From Variovorax boronicumulans NBRC 103145 (GTDB lineage: Bacteria > Pseudomonadota > Gammaproteobacteria > Burkholderiales > Burkholderiaceae_C), in assembly GCF_001591345.1 (NCBI RefSeq), contig NZ_BCUS01000031.1, positions 1-57,683 of the forward strand: a DNA stretch of 57,683 nucleotides. Direction: 5' to 3'. The position numbers and the translations under genes are program-made. How positions within the stretch are numbered: position 1 is the stretch's first letter; each line of letters starts with the position of its first letter. Of the stretch, positions 50,814-57,683 are shown in pieces. The notes below the pieces were generated by a model. That model saw nothing but the letters and a program-made list of their open reading frames with translations, was not told the origin of the DNA and did not search any database.

Positions 50814-53636
50814 ATGAACAGATTTTTCCATTACGCCGTCTTCCTCGTGGGCCTGGCCGTCGTGTGCTGGGTCGGTGCCAGCTATGTCGGCCACAACCCG
50901 CTGGCCCTGGTGATCACGGCGCTGATCGGCGCGTTCTACCTGATGGGCGCGCTGGAGTTGCACCGCTTCCACCAGGCCACCGGCACGCTCTCGCATGCGG
51001 TGGACGACCTGTCGGCGCCGCCGGCGAGCCTCGGCGACTGGCTCGCCGGCCTGCATCCCTCGCTGCGCAACGCGGTGCGCCTGCGCATCGAAGGCGAGCG
51101 CGTCGGCCTGCCGGGCCCCGCGCTCACGCCGTACCTCGCGGGCCTGCTGGTGCTGCTGGGCATGCTGGGCACCTTCCTGGGCATGGTGGTCACGCTCAAC
51201 GGCACGGGGCTGGCGCTCGAAAGCGCGACCGACGTGCAGGCCATCCGCAACTCGCTGTCGGCGCCCGTGCGCGGCCTGGGCTTGGCCTTCGGCACCTCGG
51301 TGGCGGGCGTGGCCGCATCGGCCATGTTGGGCCTGGCCTCGGCGCTGTGCCGGCGCGAACGCCTGCTGGCCGGGCAGTCGCTCGACACGCTCATCGCCAC
51401 GTCGCTGCGCGGCCATTCGCTGGCGCACCGCCGCGAAGAGTCGTTCAAGCTGATGCAGCAACAGGCCCGCGCGATGCCCGCGCTGGTCGACCAGCTGCAG
51501 GCCATGGTGGCCGCGATGGACCGCCAGAGCCAGTCGATCAACGAACGCCTCGTCGCCAGCCAGGACCAGTTCCACCAGAAGACCGAAGCCGCCTACACGG
51601 GGCTCGCCGCCTCGGTCGACCGCTCGCTCAAAGACAGCCTGGCCGACAGCGCCCGCATCGCCGGCGAAACCATCCAGCCCGTGGCGAAGGTGATGCCCGA
51701 ACTGGTCGGCCAGCTGCAGACCATGATGGCCGCGATGGAGCGCCAGACCCAGGCGCAGAACGACCGCCTCGTGGCCAGCCAGGACAGCTTCCACCAGAAG
51801 GCCGAAGCCGCGTACACGGGGCTGGCCGCCTCGGTCGATCGCTCGCTGAAGGACAGCCTGGCCGACAGCGCCCGCATTGCCGGTGAAACCATCCAGCCGG
51901 TGGCGAAGGTCATGCCCGAGCTGGTCGGCCAGCTGCAGACCATGATGGCCGCGCTGGAACGGCAGGGCCAGGCGCAGAACGAGCGCCTCGTCGCCAGCCA
52001 GGACAGCTTCCACCAGAAGGCCGAAGCCGCGTACAGCGGGCTGGCCGCCTCCGTCGATCGCTCGCTGAAGGACAGCCTCACCGACACCGCCCGCATCGCC
52101 GGCGCAACGATCCAGCCCGTGGTCGAGGCGGCCATGCTCGGCATCGCGCGTGAAGCCGCTTCGCTGCAGGGCGGCATGGCGCAGGCCGTCGAACGGCAGC
52201 TCGAAGGCCTCACGGGCCGCTTCGAGGCCTCGACCGCCGGCGTGGCCGACACCTGGAAGGCCGCGCTTGCCGAACACGAGCGCGCGAGCGGGGCGCTGTC
52301 GAGCGACCTGCGCGGCACGCTCGAACGCTTTGCCGAAACCTTCGAGCAGCGCTCGGCCGCGCTGGTCGACGGCGTGTCGGCCCGCCTCGAAAGCACCGTG
52401 GGCAGCGTGTCCGACACCTGGGGCAGCGCGCTCGCGCAGCACCAGCGCGTCAGCGAAAAACTGTCGGGCGATTCGCACCAGGCGCTCGCCGCCGCTGCCG
52501 CCACCTTCGAACAGCATTCGGTGTCGCTGCTGCGCACCGTGGGCGAGGCGCACACCAGCCTGCAGACCGAACTGGCGGCGCGCGATGCGCAGCGCCTGTC
52601 GGCCTGGAGCCAGTCGCTCGAAGCCATGGCTGCGTCGTTGCAGAAGGAATGGCAACAGGCCGGCGCGCACACGCTGAGCCAGCAACAGCAACTGAGCGAC
52701 ACGCTGGCGCAGGCCGCGCGCGACGTGTCGGCGCAGGCCGAGGCGCATGCCAAGCAGACCGTCGCCGAAGTCGCGCAGCTGCTGCAGGCCGCATCGGACG
52801 CTCCCCGCGCCGCCGCCTCGCTGCTCGACACCGTGCGCGAGGCGCACGCCAACCTGCAGACCGAACTCGCCACGCGCGACGCGCAGCGCCTCGCGGCCTG
52901 GAGCGGCTCGCTCGAGACCATGGCCGCCTCGCTGCAGAAGGAATGGCAGCAAGCCGGCGCGCACAGCCTGAGCCAGCAGCAGCAGATGAGCGAGACGCTG
53001 GCGCAGACCGTGCGTGACATGTCGGCGCAGGCCGAGGCCAACGCCAAGCAGACCGTGGCCGAAGTCGCGCAGCTGCTGCAGGTGGCCGCCGAAGCACCGA
53101 AGGCCGCGGCCGACGTGATCGCCGAGCTGCGCCAGAAACTGTCGGACGGCATGGCGCGCGACAACGACATGCTCGAAGAGCGCAGCCGCATCCTTGGCAC
53201 GCTCGAAACCTTGCTGGGCGCGGTGAACCACGCCTCGACCGAACAGCGCAGCGCCATCGACGCGCTCGTCACGGCCTCGGCCGACATGATGGAACGCGTG
53301 GGCAGCCGCTTCACCGAGAAGGTCGAGAGCGAGACCGAGAAGATGGCCGGCATCGCGGCGCAGATCACCGGCGGCGCGGTCGAGGTGGCGAGCTTGGGCG
53401 AGGCCTTCGGCTTTGCCGTGCAGCGCTTCGGCGAATCGAACGACAAGCTGGTGGCGCACCTGCAGCGCATCGAAGGTGCGCTGGGCAAGTCGCTGGCGCG
53501 CAGCGACGAGCAGCTGGCCTACTACGTGGCGCAGGCGCGCGAGGTGATCGACCTGAGCATCATGTCGCAAAAGCAGATCGTCGAAGACCTGCAGCAGTTC
53601 GCCAGCCGCCAGACCGCCGTGACCAGCGAGGCCTGA
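50814..53636 (+). CDS. MotA/ZorA-like channel protein with long repeat tail (DUF802)
   Basis: The 940-residue product has four N-terminal helices (about 5-21, 27-47, 104-127, 153-180). Helices 3 and 4 have the MotA/TolQ/ExbB pattern: GLLVLLGMLGTFLGMVVTLNG and GLGLAFGTSVAGVAASAMLGLASAL. A helical tail of about 760 residues follows, built from repeats: three of exactly 73 residues (about 224-442), two of 55 (about 479-588) and two of 98 (about 578-773). The tail is Ala/Gln/Glu-rich coiled coil. Such a channel with a long cytoplasmic tail is the architecture of ZorA. DUF802 repeats are reported from proteins of this type. It is followed after one base by the ZorB/MotB-like gene. Confidence 0.85.
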   Translation: MNRFFHYAVFLVGLAVVCWVGASYVGHNPLALVITALIGAFYLMGALELHRFHQATGTLSHAVDDLSAPPASLGDWLAGLHPSLRNAVRLRIEGERVGLPGPALTPYLAGLLVLLGMLGTFLGMVVTLNGTGLALESATDVQAIRNSLSAPVRGLGLAFGTSVAGVAASAMLGLASALCRRERLLAGQSLDTLIATSLRGHSLAHRREESFKLMQQQARAMPALVDQLQAMVAAMDRQSQSINERLVASQDQFHQKTEAAYTGLAASVDRSLKDSLADSARIAGETIQPVAKVMPELVGQLQTMMAAMERQTQAQNDRLVASQDSFHQKAEAAYTGLAASVDRSLKDSLADSARIAGETIQPVAKVMPELVGQLQTMMAALERQGQAQNERLVASQDSFHQKAEAAYSGLAASVDRSLKDSLTDTARIAGATIQPVVEAAMLGIAREAASLQGGMAQAVERQLEGLTGRFEASTAGVADTWKAALAEHERASGALSSDLRGTLERFAETFEQRSAALVDGVSARLESTVGSVSDTWGSALAQHQRVSEKLSGDSHQALAAAAATFEQHSVSLLRTVGEAHTSLQTELAARDAQRLSAWSQSLEAMAASLQKEWQQAGAHTLSQQQQLSDTLAQAARDVSAQAEAHAKQTVAEVAQLLQAASDAPRAAASLLDTVREAHANLQTELATRDAQRLAAWSGSLETMAASLQKEWQQAGAHSLSQQQQMSETLAQTVRDMSAQAEANAKQTVAEVAQLLQVAAEAPKAAADVIAELRQKLSDGMARDNDMLEERSRILGTLETLLGAVNHASTEQRSAIDALVTASADMMERVGSRFTEKVESETEKMAGIAAQITGGAVEVASLGEAFGFAVQRFGESNDKLVAHLQRIEGALGKSLARSDEQLAYYVAQAREVIDLSIMSQKQIVEDLQQFASRQTAVTSEA
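51483..52139 (+). repeat. Three 219-bp tandem repeats inside the ZorA-like gene
   Basis: CTGGTCGNCCAGCTGCAG starts at 51483, 51702 and 51921, an exact 219-base period. Copies 2 and 3 are nearly identical over their length; copy 1 is slightly diverged and the last copy drifts near its end. The repeat keeps the reading frame (73 codons). Confidence 0.9.
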
Positions 53637-53637
53637 G

Positions 53638-54300
53638 ATGGTGCGCGACGAGATCGACCTCGACGCCGGCCTGGAGCCGACCGTCCCCGTGTGGGCGGTG
53701 TTCGGCGACCTGATGGCGGGCATGCTGGGTGCGTTCGTGCTGATCCTGGTGTGCGTGCTCGGCATGCAGCTGGACCTGGCGAGCCGCCTCGAGACCGAGG
53801 TGCAGCAGCGCCGCGCCGAATCGCAGCGCCGCGAGGCACTCGAACAGGCGCTGGCCGGCCCGCTCGCCGCGGGCCGCGTGACGCTCAACAACGGCCGCAT
53901 CGGCATCAGCGGCAGCGTGCTGTTCGCCTTCAACTCCGCCGACCTGCAACCCGGTGGCCGCCAACTCCTGAAAAGCCTGGCCGGCCCGCTGGGCGCCTAC
54001 CTGAAGGCGCGCGACGAGATCCTGATGGTGAGCGGCTTCACCGACGACCGGCAGATGCGCGACGGCGCGCGCCTGTTCGCCGACAACTGGGAGCTGTCGG
54101 CCCAGCGCGCGCTCACCGTGACGCGCGCACTGATCGAAGAGGGCGTGCCTTCGTCGTCGGTGTTCGCCGCCGCCTTCGGCGCCGAACAGGCCGTGGCCTC
54201 GAACAGCGATGCCGAAGGCCGCGCGAAGAACCGGCGCGTGGAGATGGCGCCGACGCCCCGGCCCAAGAACGCCCCCGACACTGCGAAGCCCCGTGAGTAA
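53638..54300 (+). CDS. MotB/ZorB-like OmpA-domain protein
   Basis: The 220-residue product has one N-terminal membrane helix with VFGDLMAGMLGAFVLILVCV: Asp24 sits where MotB and ZorB carry their ion-binding Asp. After a short linker comes an OmpA-type peptidoglycan-binding domain (about 80-205): VLFAFNSADL, SGFTDD, NWELSAQRALTVTRAL and AKNRRVEM, with the ligand-binding Asp and Arg present. It is one base after the ZorA-like gene and its stop overlaps the DUF2894 start by eight bases. It should be the peptidoglycan-anchored stator half of the motor. Confidence 0.9.
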   Translation: MVRDEIDLDAGLEPTVPVWAVFGDLMAGMLGAFVLILVCVLGMQLDLASRLETEVQQRRAESQRREALEQALAGPLAAGRVTLNNGRIGISGSVLFAFNSADLQPGGRQLLKSLAGPLGAYLKARDEILMVSGFTDDRQMRDGARLFADNWELSAQRALTVTRALIEEGVPSSSVFAAAFGAEQAVASNSDAEGRAKNRRVEMAPTPRPKNAPDTAKPRE

Positions 54301-54949
54301 CGACGCCGCACCGGACGATCAGGTCGACCCCGTCGCGGCGCTCGACGCCTGGCGCGCGCGCGGCGATGACTGCTTCGACCCGGTGCGCTTCCGTTTCATC
54401 GCGGCGATGGCACAGCGCGCGGCGGCGCACGAGGGCGAGGCACGGCGCCTGCTCGATGCGCGGCTGGCCAGCCTCATGGCGACCTACCGCGCCGATCTGG
54501 AGAAGGTCGCACCCGAGGCCGAAGCGCCGGCCGATGCGCCGCTGCACACCGCGCTCGCCGAGCTGATGAACCACATCGCCCAGCTCGCGCCGCTGCCGCC
54601 GCCGCCCGACGCGGAGGCGACCGACGGCGACACCGTGCCCAGCCTGTCCACGGCGCCCGAGCTCAAGACGCTGAGCTACTTCCGCGGCACCTGGTCCAAG
54701 CTCGCCGCCGACCAGCGCGTGACGCAGTCGCTCGCCAAGGTGCCGAAGAACGCCGGCCCGCTCAACACGCACCACCTGGTGCAGCGCGCACTCACGCTGA
54801 TGCGGGACCTGTCGCCGCAGTACCTGCAGCGCTTCATGGCGCATGTCGACGCGCTGCTGTGGATCGAGCAGGTGAACGCCGCCGCCGAGGCCGCGCGCGT
54901 GGCGCGCACCGAGAGCCCGCGCAAGAGTTCGCGCAGCCGCGCGAGCTAG
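54293..54949 (+). CDS. DUF2894 protein, last gene of the motor-like operon
   Basis: The 218-residue product starts at GTG inside the end of the OmpA-protein gene (GTGAGTAA). It matches DUF2894: LDAWRARGDDCFDPVRFRFIAAMAQRAAAHEGEARRLLDARL at the start and LNTHHLVQRALTLMRDLSPQYLQRFMAHVDALLWIEQ near the end, with a Pro/Glu-rich middle. It has no membrane helix. Together with DUF3348 it is likely a cytoplasmic partner of the channel. Function unknown. Confidence 0.82.
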   Translation: MSNDAAPDDQVDPVAALDAWRARGDDCFDPVRFRFIAAMAQRAAAHEGEARRLLDARLASLMATYRADLEKVAPEAEAPADAPLHTALAELMNHIAQLAPLPPPPDAEATDGDTVPSLSTAPELKTLSYFRGTWSKLAADQRVTQSLAKVPKNAGPLNTHHLVQRALTLMRDLSPQYLQRFMAHVDALLWIEQVNAAAEAARVARTESPRKSSRSRAS

Positions 54950-54953
54950 AAGC

Positions 54954-55349
54954 TCAGCCCGCCGCGTCGTGGCACACGACGCACAGCTTGTTGCCGTCCG
55001 GGTCGCGGAAGTACGCGCCGTAGTAGTCGGGGTGGTAGTGCGTGCGCAGCCCCGGCGGGCCTTCGCAGGTGCCGCCGTGCGCGAGTGCGATGCGGTGCAC
55101 CGCATCGACCATCGCCCGCGTGCCGGCGGTGAACGCCGCCATCTGGCCGTTGCCCGCGTCGTGCGGCCGGCCGTCGTGGGGTTGGCAGATCACGAAGAAG
55201 GGCCGTGCGCGCCCCGCGCTGTGCCAGCCCGCCCAGGGCTTCGCCGGCTCGCAGAAGCGGCGCTCCAGGCCGAGGCCGTCCATCACCGCGTCGTAGAAGG
55301 CCAGCGCGCGGTCGAAATCGGAGACGCTGAAGAAGACATGGGAAAACAC
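54954..55349 (-). CDS. VOC-family (glyoxalase-like) protein
   Basis: The 131-residue product has FSHVFFSVSDFDRALAFYDAVMDGLGL at the start and YYGAYFRDPDGNKLCVVCHD at the end, the two halves of a vicinal-oxygen-chelate fold. Such small proteins bind a divalent metal and catalyse isomerisation, dioxygenation or act as binding proteins; the substrate is unknown. It converges on the DUF2894 gene with four bases between the stops. Confidence 0.88.
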   Translation of the reverse strand: MFSHVFFSVSDFDRALAFYDAVMDGLGLERRFCEPAKPWAGWHSAGRARPFFVICQPHDGRPHDAGNGQMAAFTAGTRAMVDAVHRIALAHGGTCEGPPGLRTHYHPDYYGAYFRDPDGNKLCVVCHDAAG

Positions 55350-55391
55350 GTCGGCTCCTTGTGAAGAGGATGAATGTCCAGCGGATTGTCG

Positions 55392-55769
55392 TCAGCGCGG
55401 CCAGAGCCACCAGGCCAGCCCGGCCGCCACCAGCACCCAGATGCCGATGACCAGGGCCATGCCGGCCTTGCTCTTCGGCTTGCTGCCCGTGCGCGCCATC
55501 CATTCCTCGGCCCGCGCGCGGCTGCGCACGATGACCTCGGGCGGCAGCAGGCGCACCGCGAGCCAGATCAGCACGGGCAGCAGCAGCACGTCGTCGAGGT
55601 AGCCGAGCACGGGAATGAAGTCGGGAATCAGGTCGATGGGGCTCAGCGCATAGGCCACGGTGAACCAGCACAGCGCCTTCGGAAGCCATGGCGTGGCGGG
55701 GTCGCGGCAGGCGAACCAGAGGGTGACGGCGTCGCGCTTGATGCGGCGCGCCCAGTCGCGCAGGTTCAT
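55392..55769 (-). CDS. DUF1232 (YkvA-like) membrane protein
   Basis: The 125-residue product has the DUF1232 signature YALSPIDLIPDFIPVLGYLDDVLLLPVLIWLAVRLLP and one more C-terminal helix (MALVIGIWVLVAAGLAWWLW). The function of the family is unknown. It lies 14 bases downstream of the YnfA gene and 42 bases upstream of the VOC gene on the same strand. Confidence 0.9.
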   Translation of the reverse strand: MNLRDWARRIKRDAVTLWFACRDPATPWLPKALCWFTVAYALSPIDLIPDFIPVLGYLDDVLLLPVLIWLAVRLLPPEVIVRSRARAEEWMARTGSKPKSKAGMALVIGIWVLVAAGLAWWLWPR

Positions 55770-55783
55770 CGCGGCCACGCGCC

Positions 55784-56119
55784 TCAAGCCGCGCTGCGCG
55801 GCCCGAACATGATGATGCCCATGCCGACGAAGCACACGGCCACGCCGACCCAGTCGCTGGCCGAAGGCGTCACCTTGTCCACGGCCCAGAGCCACAGGAT
55901 GGCCACGCCGATGTAGACCCCGCCGTAGGCCGCATACACGCGGCCGGCGGCGGTCGGGTGCAGCGAGAGCAGCCACGCGAAGAGCGCCAGGCTCAGCGCG
56001 GCGGGCAGCAGCAGCCAGGCCGACTGGCCCTGCTTGAGCCACAGGTAGGGCAGGTAGCAGCCGACGATTTCCGCGAGCGCGGTCGCGATGAAGAGGCCGA
56101 GGGTCTTGAGCAGGTCCAT
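55784..56119 (-). CDS. YnfA-family (UPF0060) membrane protein
   Basis: The 111-residue product has four helices and matches UPF0060/Ynf[45 protein letters not shown] and ending MGIIMFGPR. The ATG at 56119 (MDLLKTLG) aligns with the family start; an ATG at 56128 adds three residues. YnfA proteins are small four-helix transporters related to SMR exporters. Confidence 0.92.
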   Translation of the reverse strand: MDLLKTLGLFIATALAEIVGCYLPYLWLKQGQSAWLLLPAALSLALFAWLLSLHPTAAGRVYAAYGGVYIGVAILWLWAVDKVTPSASDWVGVAVCFVGMGIIMFGPRSAA

Positions 56120-56149
56120 GGCCGCCATTGTGGCGGTGGCCTGTCGATC

Positions 56150-57682
56150 TCAGGGCTGTCGTCCGGGGCCTGTGCCAGGACGTGACGAGGGCTCCCACAC
56201 ATCGGGCGTGGTGGCGACCAGCGACTTGAAGTCTTTCCACGGCCGCGCGCCCGGCACCGTGCGCCCGCCGACGACCACCACCTTCGCGTAGGCCACCATG
56301 CGCTCGCGCAGGTAGCGGCGCTCGGACTCGGGCCAGGTCTCGATGGCGTGCGGGCCGCGCGACAGCACGATCTCCTTCACGCCGCGGATGCGGTTGTAGG
56401 CGGCCACGGTGCCTTCGAGCGATTCGGCGCGGTCCCACAGGCCCTTGCCGAAGAAGGCGGCGGGCCAGCGGTCCATGCCCGCGAGCGTGGCGGAGTTCGG
56501 ATAGAAAAGGATGTGGTGGTCCGCCGCCATGCCGCCCAGGAACAGGTTGCGGTCGGCCAGGTCGGGCGCGTCGGGCAGGTAGCCCGCGCCGCTGGCGAAC
56601 GACGACAGCAGGATCGCCCCGCGGATGTTGCGCCAGCCGCGCGCCGGCGTGCAGTTGGGCACGGGCATGTCGAAGCTGCAGGCGGCCACGTAGTTGCGCG
56701 TCATGGCCCAGGCGGTCGACATGGAGCCGCGCGAGTAGCCGCCCAGCACCAGCGGAATCTCGCTGGCCTTCTGGCCCGCCAGCAGCCGGCCGCGCGCGGC
56801 GTTGCCTTCGAGCAGCTGGCCCGTGGGCGTGAGCACCCGCAGGCCCTGGCCGTGCTCGAGCTGGGCGAGCACGCGGAACACGTCTTCGCCTTGCTCCAGC
56901 GTGTTGGTGTCGCTCACGCCGCCCGACAGGCCTTCGCCGCGCCGGTCGTAGGCCAGCACGTCGAAGCCGGCCTGGTTCAGCGCGTGCAGGTTCTCGCGCC
57001 ACCAGCGCTGGCCCATGGCCTCGGTGGTGCCGTTGGGGAAGGACACCGGCACGGCCTTGCCGCTGGCACCCTCGATGCGGTAGGCCACCTCGTCCGGGTG
57101 CTGGAGGGCCGTGAGCTGCCCGCCGCCGCCCGCCGCCATGACGGCGAGGGCACGCACCTTGCGGCCGCGCCCGTCGTCCACGCCCGCGCCTTCGAGGTAC
57201 CAGCCGCGCAGCCTGATCGGGTCGGCGAGCTTCAGGTCGAGCCGCTCGAAGGTGTCGCGCGGCACGGTGAACTCGACGATGTGGGTGCGTGCGTCGGCCT
57301 CGGCAATGCCTTCGCGGTAGGGCGCCTTCGCGAAGAAGGCGGGGCGGCGGATCTGTTTCAGGTCGACGTTCGGGCTGTCGGCATCGATGCGCCCGGCCGG
57401 ATCGACCGCGCCGGTCACGCGCGTGGCGCGGGCCTTGTTGGGCGGCAGCCAGCGCTGCATCTGCGCGTTCACGCGCGCGAAGCAGTCCGGCTCGGCCTTG
57501 CAGGTGCGCCAGCGCGCCTTGAGCTGGTCGTCAGTGAACGCGCCGACGTGGTAGTCGCCGCCCGCATAGTTGGTGGGCACGGGGTAGGCGCTCATGAGCA
57601 CCGGCACGCACACGCGCGGGCCGCCGGCGTTCACCGCGGTGCCGGCCTGCGGCAGCAGGTAGCCGCCCACCCGCGCGTTGCG
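56150..57682 (-). CDS. Alpha/beta hydrolase, N-terminus outside window
   Basis: The frame is open to the window edge, so the start lies beyond it. About 510 residues are visible. The nucleophile elbow GGYSRGSMS is clear, preceded by FDVLAYDRRGEGLSGG, typical of alpha/beta hydrolases; SRGPHAIETWPES near the C-terminus probably holds the catalytic His. An unusual N-terminal region (about 1-160) precedes the core. Cysteines at RTCKAEPDC and at SFDMPVPNC suggest export. The substrate is not evident. It is 30 bases upstream of ynfA and may share its transcript. Confidence 0.8.
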   Translation of the reverse strand, partial: RNARVGGYLLPQAGTAVNAGGPRVCVPVLMSAYPVPTNYAGGDYHVGAFTDDQLKARWRTCKAEPDCFARVNAQMQRWLPPNKARATRVTGAVDPAGRIDADSPNVDLKQIRRPAFFAKAPYREGIAEADARTHIVEFTVPRDTFERLDLKLADPIRLRGWYLEGAGVDDGRGRKVRALAVMAAGGGGQLTALQHPDEVAYRIEGASGKAVPVSFPNGTTEAMGQRWWRENLHALNQAGFDVLAYDRRGEGLSGGVSDTNTLEQGEDVFRVLAQLEHGQGLRVLTPTGQLLEGNAARGRLLAGQKASEIPLVLGGYSRGSMSTAWAMTRNYVAACSFDMPVPNCTPARGWRNIRGAILLSSFASGAGYLPDAPDLADRNLFLGGMAADHHILFYPNSATLAGMDRWPAAFFGKGLWDRAESLEGTVAAYNRIRGVKEIVLSRGPHAIETWPESERRYLRERMVAYAKVVVVGGRTVPGARPWKDFKSLVATTPDVWEPSSRPGTGPGRQP

Positions 57683-57683
57683 G

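Noticed and set aside
51483..52139. CRISPR or satellite array.
   Set aside because: The 219-bp units are coding, in frame, without spacers.
50595..53933. A 1112-codon minus-strand frame opposite the ZorA-like gene with strong internal repeats.
   Set aside because: The repeats come from the in-frame tandem repeats of the plus-strand gene; the composition is not protein-like.
50078..54949. A complete Zorya defence system.
   Set aside because: No ZorC, ZorD helicase/nuclease or ZorE HNH gene is present; only the motor pair is Zorya-like.

Overview
The window is GC-rich DNA with tightly packed genes, many ATGA-type overlaps and strong G/C third-position bias. The gene families fit a betaproteobacterium of the Burkholderiales: a Bug-type periplasmic receptor, the DUF3348/DUF802/OmpA/DUF2894 gene set, a Tad pilus locus, a fused indolepyruvate oxidoreductase and a TpsA protein resembling DUF3739 proteins. 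Comamonadaceae such as Variovorax is my best guess. This is inferred from gene content, not from a marker gene. I see no rRNA, tRNA, CRISPR array, transposase or phage structural gene.

Region 1 (1-13582) is a two-partner secretion locus. It holds the 3' part of a filamentous-haemagglutinin-like TpsA, an intrinsic terminator, the TpsB transporter, and then a co-directional run: a DUF2341/LamG-ExbB fusion, ExbD, a TonB-like protein, a Porin_5-type porin, a periplasmic coiled-coil protein, a PpiC-type prolyl isomerase, a YbjN-like protein and a 98-residue protein. The order resembles what I recall of the Pseudomonas aeruginosa pdtA/pdtB locus. It reads as an exoprotein secretion unit with its own proton-driven energiser and periplasmic helpers.

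Region 2 (13583-34155) is mixed metabolic and accessory DNA: an APH-type kinase, a methyltransferase and an MFS exporter; a DUF2130 nuclease-like protein with a GNAT enzyme; an Lrp/AsnC regulator divergent from a 1202-residue indolepyruvate oxidoreductase; less conserved membrane and lipoprotein genes (23218-26036), including a DUF2628-pilin fusion with a disturbed 5' end; a DUF1566 protein; a RibD/DHFR-like reductase; and an IclR-controlled acyl-CoA cluster (two acyl-CoA dehydrogenases, a Bug receptor, a CaiB/BaiF CoA-transferase) ending at a terminator.

Region 3 (34324-47592) is a Tad/Flp pilus operon with three prepilin-like genes, a TadV peptidase, CpaB, the CpaC secretin, a small lipoprotein, TadG/TadE proteins, CpaE, CpaF, TadB and TadC. 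A convergent NarL-type response regulator and membrane histidine kinase follow.

Region 4 (47940-57682) has a ChaA-type cation antiporter with two small upstream genes, a small Cys-pair protein, and then the most interesting unit (50078-54949): DUF3348, a MotA/ZorA-like four-helix channel protein with a repeat-rich tail of about 760 residues (DUF802), a MotB/ZorB-like OmpA protein with the membrane Asp conserved, and DUF2894. It looks like an ion-driven ZorAB-type motor with partners other than those of Zorya defence systems. The window ends with a VOC protein, DUF1232, YnfA and a truncated alpha/beta hydrolase, all on the minus strand.
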